Source of the DNA: Microbacterium sp. T32
GTDB taxonomy: Bacteria > Actinomycetota > Actinomycetes > Actinomycetales > Microbacteriaceae
Length of the DNA stretch: 64,000 nt
NCBI RefSeq assembly: GCF_001619615.1
Contig: NZ_LQQP01000001.1
Span: 99,737 to 163,736, forward strand
Direction: 5' to 3'
Part shown: one piece after another, positions 8,135 through 15,838 of the stretch
Layout: each line of letters begins with the position of its first letter
Numbering within the stretch: the stretch's first letter is position 1
Notes under the pieces: model-generated
Database searches by the model: none
What the model was told of the DNA's origin: nothing
The model's input: only the letters and a program-made list of their open reading frames with translations
Program-made: the position numbers and the translations under genes

Positions 8135-9460
8135 ATGCAGCACAAGAAGAGAGCGGTCAGCGTCGCCCTGCTCGCCGCGGGCGCCCTGGTCATGGCGGGA
8201 TGCTCGTCGTCGAGCACCGGCAGCACCGACGCGGCGTCGTGCGCCCCCGCCGGCGAGAACGTGACGCTCACGTTCACGTCGTGGATCCCGGGTATCGAGG
8301 ATGCCGTGAAGATCTGGAACGACAAGAACCCCGACATCCAGGTGCAGGTGCAGACCGGCCCCTCGGGCAACGCCGGCACGTACCAGAACTTCTTCAACCA
8401 GCTCCAGGCGGGGAACGCCCCCGACCTCGGCCAGATCGAGTACGACGCGCTGCCGAACTTCCGGGTGCAGGACGGTCTCGCGAACCTCGGCGCGTGCGAA
8501 GACGTCGTCGCGGCCAAGGACCAGTTCGTCGACTGGACCTGGAAGCAGGTCACCCTCGGCACCGACAACGAGGTCTACGGCGTGCCTCAGGATGCCGGCC
8601 CCATGGCGCTGTTCTACCGCAAGGACCTGTTCGAGCAGAACGGCATCGCGATCCCCACGACGTGGGACGAGTACCGCGAGGCGGCGAAGAAGATCCGCGC
8701 GCTCGGCGGTTATATCACCAACTTCTCGCAGAGTGACATCAACCAGTTCGCGGGCTTCGTGTGGCAGGCCGGCGGTCAGTGGTTCTCCAACGACGGCGAC
8801 GCCTGGAAGGTCGACCTCACCAGCGACGCCTCGAAGAAGGTCGCCGACTACTGGCAGGGCCTGATCGCCGACGACCTCGTGTCGTCGTACCCGGCCTGGA
8901 CCGACGAGTGGAACAACGCGTACAACACCGGCCAGGTGTGGACGTGGAACTCCGCCGTCTGGGGTGCCAACTCCATCTCCAGCGGTGCTCCCGACACGTC
9001 GGGCAAGTGGGCGGTGGCCGAGGCTCCGCAGTGGCAGGCCGGGCAGTCGGTCGCCGGGAACTGGGGCGGATCCTCGATCGCCGTCTTCAAGTCCACGAAG
9101 CACCTCTACGAGGCGGCGAAGTTCGCGCTGTGGCTGAACACCTCCGAGGAGGCGCTGACGTCGCTGAACAAGACCGCGGCGATCTACCCCGCGACCAAGG
9201 ACGGCCTGAAGCTGCCCTCGCTGCAGGAGGGCGTGCCCTTCTACGGTGACCAGAAGATCTACGACGTGTTCGCCAAGGCCTCCAGTGAGGTCGACCCGAA
9301 CTTCGTCTGGGGTCCCACGATGACGCAGGTCTACGCCGACGTGTCGGACGGCTTCAAGGCCGCCGTCGCCGGGTCGGGCACGCTCGACCAGGCGCTGGCA
9401 TCCGCCCAGGACAAGACCATCGCGACCCTCGAGGCGCAGTCGATCCCGGTCGCGAAGTAA
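8135..9460 (+). CDS. Extracellular sugar-binding lipoprotein (family 1)
   Basis: A 441-residue substrate-binding protein with a lipoprotein signal: charged MQHKKR, a hydrophobic stretch and the lipobox LVMAGC with the lipidated cysteine at residue 23. The mature protein has the usual family-1 features (TFTSWIPG near the start, tryptophan-rich stretches such as WNNAYNTGQVWTW). It would sit on the outer face of the membrane and deliver galactosides to the two permeases. GAGAAGGAATC upstream is the ribosome-binding site. Confidence 0.93.
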   Translation: MQHKKRAVSVALLAAGALVMAGCSSSSTGSTDAASCAPAGENVTLTFTSWIPGIEDAVKIWNDKNPDIQVQVQTGPSGNAGTYQNFFNQLQAGNAPDLGQIEYDALPNFRVQDGLANLGACEDVVAAKDQFVDWTWKQVTLGTDNEVYGVPQDAGPMALFYRKDLFEQNGIAIPTTWDEYREAAKKIRALGGYITNFSQSDINQFAGFVWQAGGQWFSNDGDAWKVDLTSDASKKVADYWQGLIADDLVSSYPAWTDEWNNAYNTGQVWTWNSAVWGANSISSGAPDTSGKWAVAEAPQWQAGQSVAGNWGGSSIAVFKSTKHLYEAAKFALWLNTSEEALTSLNKTAAIYPATKDGLKLPSLQEGVPFYGDQKIYDVFAKASSEVDPNFVWGPTMTQVYADVSDGFKAAVAGSGTLDQALASAQDKTIATLEAQSIPVAK

Positions 9461-9469
9461 CCTCCAGGC

Positions 9470-11533
9470 ATGATCCATCACCTCCGCGCCGCGGGCGTCG
9501 ACTTCATCCTCGACGCCCGCGGCACGGCGGCGCCCGTCGTGGTGCACTGGGGGCGCGCCCTCGGTGACCTCGACGCCGCCGCCCTCCGTGCCCTGGCCGA
9601 TGCCGCGATCCCCGCCGTCGCGCCGAGCTCGATCGATCGTCCCTTCCGGGTCGGTGTTGTTCCTCTCCTCACGGAGGGCTGGACCGGCCGTCCCCCCGTC
9701 GAGATCTCCCCGTTCTCCCCAGCTTTGCGCCACCTCGGCACCCGACGCGACGGTGACACGCTCGTCGTGACGCTCGCCCTCGGCGACGCGTGGCTCGAGC
9801 TGCGCTACACACTGACGCCGCAGGGCGTCCTCCTCGTCGATCGCCGCGTGCGCAACGACGGTGTCGCCGACATCGAGGTGCGCGCGCTCGCCGCGCTCCT
9901 GCCCGTGCCCGCGCGGGCACGCGAGGTGCTGGACTTCTCCGGCCGCTGGGCCGGGGAGCGCGAACCGCAGCGTCTGCTCCCGGGCCACGGCGTCTGGGCC
10001 CGCGACACCCGCCACGGTCGCGGAGGCCACGACGACCCGTTCCTGTTCACCGTCGGCACGCCCGGGTTCGGGTTCCGTCACGGCGAGGTGTGGGCCACCC
10101 ACGTCGCGTGGAGCGGCGACCGTTCCGTGTGGTTCGAACGCAGCGACGTGGGTTTCTCCGTCGTCGGGGCCGGCGAACGCCTCGACGCTCTGGCGCTCGC
10201 CCCGGGCGAGACGCACGAGGCGCCGACCGTCGTGGCCGTGTGGTCCGACGACGGCCTCGACGGGCTCTCGGCACGTCTGCACCCGTGGGTGCGGTCGTGG
10301 GCGACGCCCCGGGGCCCGCGTCCGGTGACGCTCAACACCTGGGAGGCGGTGTACTTCGAGCAGTCGCTGGAGCGTCTCACGCCGCTCGTCGATGCCGCCG
10401 CCCGCGTGGGTGCGGAACGCCTCGTGCTCGACGACGGGTGGTTCCACGGGCGCACCGACGACCGCCGCGCGCTCGGCGACTGGACTGTGGACGAACGCGT
10501 GTGGCCGGACGGCCTCGACCCGCTGATCTCGCGCGTCAACGGCGACGGCCTCGAGTTCGGTCTGTGGGTCGAGCCCGAGATGATCAGCGACGACTCCGAC
10601 CTCGCGCGGGCGCACCCCGAGTGGATGCTGACCCCCGCGGATGCCGTGACCTGGCGGTTCCAGCACGTGCTGGACCTCACGCACCCCGACGCGTGGCAGT
10701 ACATCCACGACCGGCTCGACGCGCTGCTCGCGCAGTATCCGATCGCGGCGCTGAAGTGGGACCACAACCGCGACCTCCTCGTCCCCCGCACCGGGGATCA
10801 GGTGCGCGCTCTGTACCGTTTGCTCGACGCCCTGCGCGCCGCGCACCCGGGTGTCGAGATCGAGTCGTGCGCGTCCGGGGGTGCCCGGATCGACCTCGGT
10901 ATCCTGCGCCGCGTCGACCGGTTCTGGACCAGCGACACCAACGACCCGCTCGCCCGCCAGCGGATCCAGCGGTGGACCGGCATCCTGATCCCGCCGGAGT
11001 TCCTCGGTTCGCACGTCGGCGACGAGCGCGCGCACACCACCGGTCGCACCGCCTCGCTGGCATTCCGGATGACGACGGCGCTGTTCCTCCACGCCGGGAT
11101 CGAATCCGACATCTCGAAGGCCGACGACGCACAGCTCGACGCACTCGCCGCGTGGACCGCGCTGTACCGCGCCCATCGGGCGCTCCTCCACGGCGGCGCG
11201 ACGGTCCGGGTCGACGACCCCGACCCGGCCGTGCTCCAGCACGGTGTCGTCGCCCCCGATCGCGGCGAGGCGTTGTTCGCGTACGTCGCGCTGGACCGGT
11301 TCGATCAGGCGCTGCCGTCCCCGATCGTGCTGCCGGGCCTCGACACCGACCGGCGCTACCGGGTGCGGGCGATCGACGTCGGCGCGCCGGTGCGGACGGT
11401 CCAGGATGCCGATCCCGCCTGGCTCGTGGCCGGCGGTGCGGTCCTCCCCGGATCGGTGCTGGCCGAGGGCGTGCTGCCCCCGCCGCTGCTCGCGCCCGGG
11501 GAGGCACTGCTCCTGCATGTGACGACGGAATGA
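9470..11533 (+). CDS. Alpha-galactosidase, glycoside hydrolase family 36
   Basis: A 687-residue enzyme removing terminal alpha-galactose from raffinose-type sugars or galactosides. The barrel carries LVLDDGWFHGR and GLWVEPEMI motifs. The nucleophile is D431 in LKWDHNRD and the acid/base is D489 in SDTNDPL. No signal peptide, so it is cytoplasmic like the beta-galactosidase. It starts 9 bp after the binding-protein gene and ends just before a strong terminator, so it is the last gene of the operon. Together the cluster can take in and break both alpha- and beta-galactosides. Confidence 0.93.
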   Translation: MIHHLRAAGVDFILDARGTAAPVVVHWGRALGDLDAAALRALADAAIPAVAPSSIDRPFRVGVVPLLTEGWTGRPPVEISPFSPALRHLGTRRDGDTLVVTLALGDAWLELRYTLTPQGVLLVDRRVRNDGVADIEVRALAALLPVPARAREVLDFSGRWAGEREPQRLLPGHGVWARDTRHGRGGHDDPFLFTVGTPGFGFRHGEVWATHVAWSGDRSVWFERSDVGFSVVGAGERLDALALAPGETHEAPTVVAVWSDDGLDGLSARLHPWVRSWATPRGPRPVTLNTWEAVYFEQSLERLTPLVDAAARVGAERLVLDDGWFHGRTDDRRALGDWTVDERVWPDGLDPLISRVNGDGLEFGLWVEPEMISDDSDLARAHPEWMLTPADAVTWRFQHVLDLTHPDAWQYIHDRLDALLAQYPIAALKWDHNRDLLVPRTGDQVRALYRLLDALRAAHPGVEIESCASGGARIDLGILRRVDRFWTSDTNDPLARQRIQRWTGILIPPEFLGSHVGDERAHTTGRTASLAFRMTTALFLHAGIESDISKADDAQLDALAAWTALYRAHRALLHGGATVRVDDPDPAVLQHGVVAPDRGEALFAYVALDRFDQALPSPIVLPGLDTDRRYRVRAIDVGAPVRTVQDADPAWLVAGGAVLPGSVLAEGVLPPPLLAPGEALLLHVTTE

Positions 11534-11542
11534 GATGACAGC

Positions 11543-11576
11543 GAAAACCCCGCCCCGAGAAAGGGGCGGGGTTTTC
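11543..11576. terminator. Bidirectional rho-independent terminator
   Basis: GAAAACCCCGCCCC, a short loop, then GGGGCGGGGTTTTC: a 14-bp stem flanked by A and T runs. It lies between the alpha-galactosidase gene and the converging dioxygenase gene and can end both transcripts. Confidence 0.92.
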
Positions 11577-11603
11577 CTGTTCCCGGTTCGGTCCTCGTCG
11601 GGT

Positions 11604-12551
11604 TCAGTCCTCGTCGGGGGTGAACGGCACGCTGCCGGCGCTGCAGTACGAGCCGGGGGAGTGCACGAGGTGGGCGATGCGCAGCTCGGCGTCGGCGTCG
11701 CCCGACATCTCGGGTCGGAGCTGGGGCGAGGCGTTCCACTGGAACTGCTCCTGACCGGGGAAACGGCGGGCGTGGGCCTCGAGTCCGAGGGGCAGCAGGC
11801 GCATGCGACGGTCGACCCACTCGGCATCCCACGGTCCCTCCGCCTGGATCTGCTCGGCGGCGCGGAATTCGTAGTAGATGGTGCGGCGCAGGCGGTTGCC
11901 GGTGACGGCCTCGGAACCGTGCACCACCATCACGTCGTGGACGAGCACGTCGCCGGGCTCGAGCTCGACCTGGACGACGCCGGGTGCGTCCCACCCGTAC
12001 TCGTCCTGCAGCTGGCAGACGTCGACGGGCGCGAGGTGCGAGCCGGGGGCGACGCGGAGGGCGCCTTCGCCGGCCTTGGAGGCGTCGAGGTAGACGTCGA
12101 CGTTGAAGATGCGGTGCGTGCGGGGGTGCACGGCATCCTGGTGCCAGTCGATCGCCGCGCCGTCGCCGGTGTCCTTGAAGACGAGCGACTCGTAGGTGGG
12201 GACGAGGTCGGGACCGGCGAGGCTCTCGGCGATGCCGAGGACGGCGGGCGAGCCGAGCAGCTCCAGGGAGGCCGCGGAGCCTTTGCCGTGGAGGTAGTCG
12301 ACGCGGAACATGCGCTGCGCGCCGCCGCGGGTGGCCCACTGGTAGTCGGGACCGTCGGGGTGGTCGGGGCCGAGGGCGCGACCGGCGGCGATCCACTCGT
12401 CGGCGGCGTCCTGCAGACGCGCGAGCAGGTCGGGCGGGATGCGCCCGGGCAGCACGACGTAACCGTGCGCGTCGAAGTGCTCGATCTGCTCGGGGGTCAG
12501 GTGGTACGGGGCGGTGGACACGGAGGTCGGTGTCGGGGTGAGGGTGCTCAT
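11604..12551 (-). CDS. Phytanoyl-CoA dioxygenase (PhyH)-family protein
   Basis: A 315-residue Fe(II)/2-oxoglutarate-dependent oxygenase homologue from an ATG at 12549-12551. The metal-binding triad is visible as HxD in DWHQDAVH and the distal histidine in VMVVHGSEAV, followed by the 2-oxoglutarate arginine in NRLRRTIYYEFR. It hydroxylates an unknown substrate. It is divergent from an AraC regulator with a 73-bp gap, so that regulator is the likely controller. Confidence 0.85.
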   Translation of the reverse strand: MSTLTPTPTSVSTAPYHLTPEQIEHFDAHGYVVLPGRIPPDLLARLQDAADEWIAAGRALGPDHPDGPDYQWATRGGAQRMFRVDYLHGKGSAASLELLGSPAVLGIAESLAGPDLVPTYESLVFKDTGDGAAIDWHQDAVHPRTHRIFNVDVYLDASKAGEGALRVAPGSHLAPVDVCQLQDEYGWDAPGVVQVELEPGDVLVHDVMVVHGSEAVTGNRLRRTIYYEFRAAEQIQAEGPWDAEWVDRRMRLLPLGLEAHARRFPGQEQFQWNASPQLRPEMSGDADAELRIAHLVHSPGSYCSAGSVPFTPDED

Positions 12552-12624
12552 GACCTCACCGTACGATCGGATGAACGCCGATTTCCTCCTGCGCAGACGC
12601 ACATACTTCCGGGATACTCGGATC

Positions 12625-13434
12625 ATGGATGCCACCCCCTCGTCGTTCGATCTCGCGTGTTGGCGGGGCGCCGTGCCGCGGATGTCCGTGGCGCACACCC
12701 ACGACGACCTGGAGTTCAACACCGCCCCGGTGGAGCTGGAGTACCTCGTCGACGGGCGGCAGGTCGTCATCCCGGCGGGGGCGCTCGCGGTGTTCTGGGC
12801 GGCGCGGCCGCATCAGCTCGTGCGCGACTCCGGCGGCAGCGAGCTCACGTGGCTCACGGTGCCGCTCGCTCAGGCGCGCGGGTGGCGCCTGCCGGGGGAG
12901 TTCCTCGCGCGGATGTTCGCCGGCGACATCGCGGTGGCGGAAGCGGCTCGCGGGCCGCTCGACCTGGCCGAGCGGGTCGGGTCCTGGGGCGAGGAGCTGC
13001 GTCCCGGGCATCCGCTCCGGCGGGCGGCGGTGGGGGAGGTGCAGGCGTTCGTCCTGCGCGCCGCGCAGGCGACCGCGGCGGGGGTGGCCGCGGGGAGTGT
13101 CGCGGGAGGGCTGCGGGCCGACGTGGCCGACATGGCGGCGTGGATCGCGGAGCATGCCGCCGAGGACGTCTCGGTCGCCCAGGTCGCCGACCACGTCCAC
13201 CTGCACCCGCACCACGCGATGACGGTGTTCCGGGCGGCGCTCGGGGTCACGATCGGCGAGTACCTCGCGCAGTGCCGGATCGCCCGCGCACGGGAGCTGC
13301 TACTGACGACGGACGAGGCGATCCCCGACATCGCGGTATCCGCGGGATTCGGTTCACTCAGCCAGTTCTACGCGCGCTTTCGCGACCACACGGGCGAAGC
13401 CCCGGCGGCCTATCGACGGCGCCACGAGGTGTGA
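12625..13434 (+). CDS. AraC-family transcriptional regulator
   Basis: A 269-residue regulator from the ATG at 12625; the frame is open further upstream but would overlap the divergent gene. The N-terminal cupin-like sensor contains the AHTHDDLEFN motif and IPAGALAVFW. Two C-terminal helix-turn-helix motifs span about residues 170-267, ending with the typical AGFGSLSQFYARFRDHTGEAPAAYRR pattern. Divergent placement suggests it activates the neighbouring PhyH-family gene in response to a small molecule. Confidence 0.88.
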   Translation: MDATPSSFDLACWRGAVPRMSVAHTHDDLEFNTAPVELEYLVDGRQVVIPAGALAVFWAARPHQLVRDSGGSELTWLTVPLAQARGWRLPGEFLARMFAGDIAVAEAARGPLDLAERVGSWGEELRPGHPLRRAAVGEVQAFVLRAAQATAAGVAAGSVAGGLRADVADMAAWIAEHAAEDVSVAQVADHVHLHPHHAMTVFRAALGVTIGEYLAQCRIARARELLLTTDEAIPDIAVSAGFGSLSQFYARFRDHTGEAPAAYRRRHEV

Positions 13435-13444
13435 GGTGTGGCCG

Positions 13445-13556
13445 GCAGGCAGCGAGGAGTCCGCGCGACTTCGTCTCGAGGAACGACGCGGCGCCACGGG
13501 GGATGACGTCTCAGCAGGCGGCGAGGAGTTCGCGCGACTTCGTCTCGAGGAACGAC
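13445..13556. repeat. 43-bp direct repeat covering the 3' end of the next gene
   Basis: The 43-bp segment at 13445-13487 recurs at 13514-13556 with two mismatches, 69 bp apart. The 69-bp offset is 23 codons and keeps the frame. The second copy encodes the C-terminal FLETKSRELLAAC of the leftward gene; the first copy lies after its stop codon and would read FLETKSRGLLAAC. It looks like a tandem duplication of the gene's tail. Confidence 0.8.
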
Positions 13557-13858
13557 ACGAGCGCGCCGAGGACGTTCAGCTCGTTGCCGAGGTTGACGAT
13601 CTCGACGGCCGTGAGCACGATCGTCGTGTCGCGGGCCTCCATGGTCGCCGACCAGCGTCCATCGCTCCCGGCGATCGGCTGCAGGTAGGTGATCGTGGCG
13701 GCCTCGCTGAGGTCGACGACGATCAGGCCGCGGTTGACGTCGGTCTCGTCCTGCTGTTCGAGCACGCGGATGTCGCTGCCGGTCAGGTAGCCGAGGCCGC
13801 GGAACTCTTCGAGCCACTCCTCGAGCAACTGCATGTCCAGCAGATCACGTACAGGCAC
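13511..13858 (-). CDS. Hypothetical protein, 115 aa
   Basis: A soluble protein from a GTG at 13856-13858. It is rich in beta-branched residues (ATITYLQPIAGSDG, TTIVLTAVEIVNLG) and ends FLETKSRELLAAC. I do not recognise the family; it looks like a small alpha/beta protein. Its last 43 bp are duplicated just downstream. No operon partner is obvious. Confidence 0.65.
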   Translation of the reverse strand: MPVRDLLDMQLLEEWLEEFRGLGYLTGSDIRVLEQQDETDVNRGLIVVDLSEAATITYLQPIAGSDGRWSATMEARDTTIVLTAVEIVNLGNELNVLGALVSFLETKSRELLAAC

Positions 13859-13952
13859 AACACACTCCGTCTCGGGCGCGCGACATGCGCTCGAGCCATT
13901 ATCCCGGCTGCCACCCGGGAAAGGGCGTGTGCGGCGGGCTTATCCGCGGTTT

Positions 13953-14339
13953 CTATGCGGCGCGCACCGCGCGCACCGCGCGCACGGGGCGACGGGCCGG
14001 CGCCTGCGAACTCGACGCGCGCGAGACCAACTGCTCGTCGTTCTCCCACGTGCGCAGGTCGATGACGAGACCGGCGGAGGCGTTCGCCTGGTCGGCCAGC
14101 GCGCGGAGGTATTCGCCCACGAGCTGTTCGGGTTCGGTGGAGATGAAGACGAAGCGCATCGGGATGGAGGGGTGCAGCCAGATCGCTGAGCGTCCCGCGG
14201 TGTCGGGGTCGCCGGTCCAGGTGAGGGTGAAGGACTCGTTGCGTCGGAGCTTGGTGGCGGTGATCACCTTGACGTAGGCCAGCAGACGGTCGGGGAAGGT
14301 CACCGGAGAGGCATCGGTGCCGTAGTAGAGACGGGCCAT
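13953..14339 (-). CDS. DUF7882-like small protein
   Basis: A 128-residue protein beginning MARLYYGTDASPVTFPDRLL, with KLRRNESFTLTW in the middle and PSIPMRFVFIS following. It is clearly homologous to the 95-residue protein at 44831-45118 inside the integrated element (shared DRLLA, KLRR-ESF and PS-P motifs). I recall this family as DUF7882, found mainly in Microbacteriaceae; function unknown. This copy has an extra arginine- and alanine-rich C-terminus. It is divergent from a MarR gene with a palindromic operator between them. Confidence 0.75.
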   Translation of the reverse strand: MARLYYGTDASPVTFPDRLLAYVKVITATKLRRNESFTLTWTGDPDTAGRSAIWLHPSIPMRFVFISTEPEQLVGEYLRALADQANASAGLVIDLRTWENDEQLVSRASSSQAPARRPVRAVRAVRAA

Positions 14340-14355
14340 GTCGCGACCGTAGCAC

Positions 14356-14374
14356 TATTTAAACGAGTTAAATA
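14356..14374. promoter_or_regulatory. Palindromic operator, probable MarR site
   Basis: TATTTAA-ACGAG-TTAAATA has perfect 7-bp arms. It stands out as AT-rich in the 85-bp gap between the DUF7882-like gene and the MarR gene, a usual place for an autoregulatory MarR site. Confidence 0.6.
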
Positions 14375-14424
14375 ACCCTCTGAAATATTCACAGGTTTAA
14401 TCAGCTCTGACTAGGGTGGATGCC

Positions 14425-14853
14425 ATGTCCCCCCGGCCCGCTCTCTCCACGGCGCTCGACGCCTACATCGAGGCGCGGCGCTCCGCCGAGGCCGCCACCC
14501 GCGCCGAGCTGCGCCTCAGCGAGACCGAGGTGCGTGCGCTGCTGCGGATCCGCGAGCAGCCCGGCATCCGTCCGTCCGCTTTACGGGATCATCTAGGGGT
14601 CACGTCGGCCGGTGTCACGACGCTCGTCGACCGACTCGTCGAGCGCGGCCTTCTGCGCCGCGAACTCGACACCGAGGATCGCCGGGTCAACCACATCCAC
14701 CTCGAGGTCGACCTGTCCGCGATGCCGTGGGCGCAGCTCGACCGCTTCGCCCGTGACCTCGACGACGCCATCGCGGCGGAACCCGCGGCCGCGGCGAACG
14801 CCTTCGCCGAGACGCTGCAGCGGATCACGGGAGAGGTTCTGGCCCGGCACTGA
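14425..14853 (+). CDS. MarR-family transcriptional regulator
   Basis: A 142-residue winged-helix regulator from the ATG at 14425 (AGGGTGGA upstream). The DNA-binding part is IRPSALRDHLGVTSAGVTTL and the wing is RRELDTEDRRVNHIHLEV. The helices around it form the dimer interface. A palindrome at 14356-14374 is its likely operator, so it probably controls itself and the divergent DUF7882-like gene. Its 3' end overlaps the converging LysR gene by 29 bp. Confidence 0.85.
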   Translation: MSPRPALSTALDAYIEARRSAEAATRAELRLSETEVRALLRIREQPGIRPSALRDHLGVTSAGVTTLVDRLVERGLLRRELDTEDRRVNHIHLEVDLSAMPWAQLDRFARDLDDAIAAEPAAAANAFAETLQRITGEVLARH

Positions 14854-15739
14854 TCCCCGGGATGCGGGCGAACGCGTCCTCGAGTGCCGTGCGCACCGCG
14901 CGGATGCCGGGCCGGTCGGCCGTCCCCCGCCGCACCGCGGTGAAGATCTCGCGGCGCGGCTGCCCGGGCAGGTCGATCGAGCGGGTCGTGGGTTCGTCGC
15001 CGCCGAACACCAGGGCGGGGATCATCCCCACGGCATGGCCGGATGCCACGAGCCGGACGTGCGCGGTGAGATCGGCGAGCTCGAAGCGCACGTCGGGCTC
15101 GAATCCGGCGGCGCGGCACTGCTGCGTCGCCCATTGCCGGGCGGCGGTGCCCTCGGGTTCCATCACCCACGCCCGATCGCGGAGGTCGGCGAGCGAACGG
15201 GCGGGGTCCCCCGGGCCGACGGCGAGGCGGATGGCATCCCTCCCCAGGGCGCGGCGGTCGAGGAGCGCGCGCTGCTCGCGCGTGTGACCGGGGTACTGCT
15301 CGGCGACGGCGAGGTCGAAGCCTCGCGCGGCGACCTCGAACAGCCCCTCCTCGGGTGCGAGCTCGGAGATCTCCACGCGCAGGCGCGGCTCCGACTCGGC
15401 GAGAGCGTCGAGGGCGCGCGGAACCAGGCCGTGAGCGGCGGACTGCATGACCGCGAGGCGGACGGGCGCGAGCGAGGGCTGCAGGGACTCGAGTTCGGCC
15501 CGTGCTGCCTCGTCGGCGGCGAGCATGCGGGCCGCGTGGGCGGCGAGCGCCTCGCCCTGGGCGGTGAGACGGACGCGGCGGCCGTCGGGTTCGAGCAGAG
15601 CGACGCCCGCGTCGCGTTCCAACTGAGCGAGCTGCTGCGAGATCGTCGAGGGGCTGAACGACAGGGCCTCCGCGACGGCGGCGAGGGTGCCGCGCATCGA
15701 CAGCTCGTGCAGCAGACGCAGACGGCGGAGATCGAACAT
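14825..15739 (-). CDS. LysR-family regulator, probably of putA
   Basis: A 304-residue LysR regulator with an N-terminal helix-turn-helix (residues about 18-37, GTLAAVAEALSFSPSTISQQ) and a C-terminal effector-binding domain (residues about 90-290). It is divergent from putA with a 99-bp gap, so it most likely controls proline degradation and senses proline or a product. The inducer is inferred from context only. Confidence 0.87.
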   Translation of the reverse strand: MFDLRRLRLLHELSMRGTLAAVAEALSFSPSTISQQLAQLERDAGVALLEPDGRRVRLTAQGEALAAHAARMLAADEAARAELESLQPSLAPVRLAVMQSAAHGLVPRALDALAESEPRLRVEISELAPEEGLFEVAARGFDLAVAEQYPGHTREQRALLDRRALGRDAIRLAVGPGDPARSLADLRDRAWVMEPEGTAARQWATQQCRAAGFEPDVRFELADLTAHVRLVASGHAVGMIPALVFGGDEPTTRSIDLPGQPRREIFTAVRRGTADRPGIRAVRTALEDAFARIPGISAGPEPLP

Positions 15740-15838
15740 GGATGCCCCTTCGGTTTCATCGAGCGATACCCGTCACAAATCATCGCTTTTCTCGAATCGT
15801 ACGCCACCGCACACTGAGGTCATCGAGGAAGGAACGCC

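Noticed and set aside
7241..11827. A 1528-codon open frame on the reverse strand across the transporter and alpha-galactosidase genes
   Set aside because: It is antisense to well-recognised genes, has arginine-, valine- and histidine-rich shadow composition and no ribosome-binding site. Long reverse frames are expected in GC-rich coding DNA.
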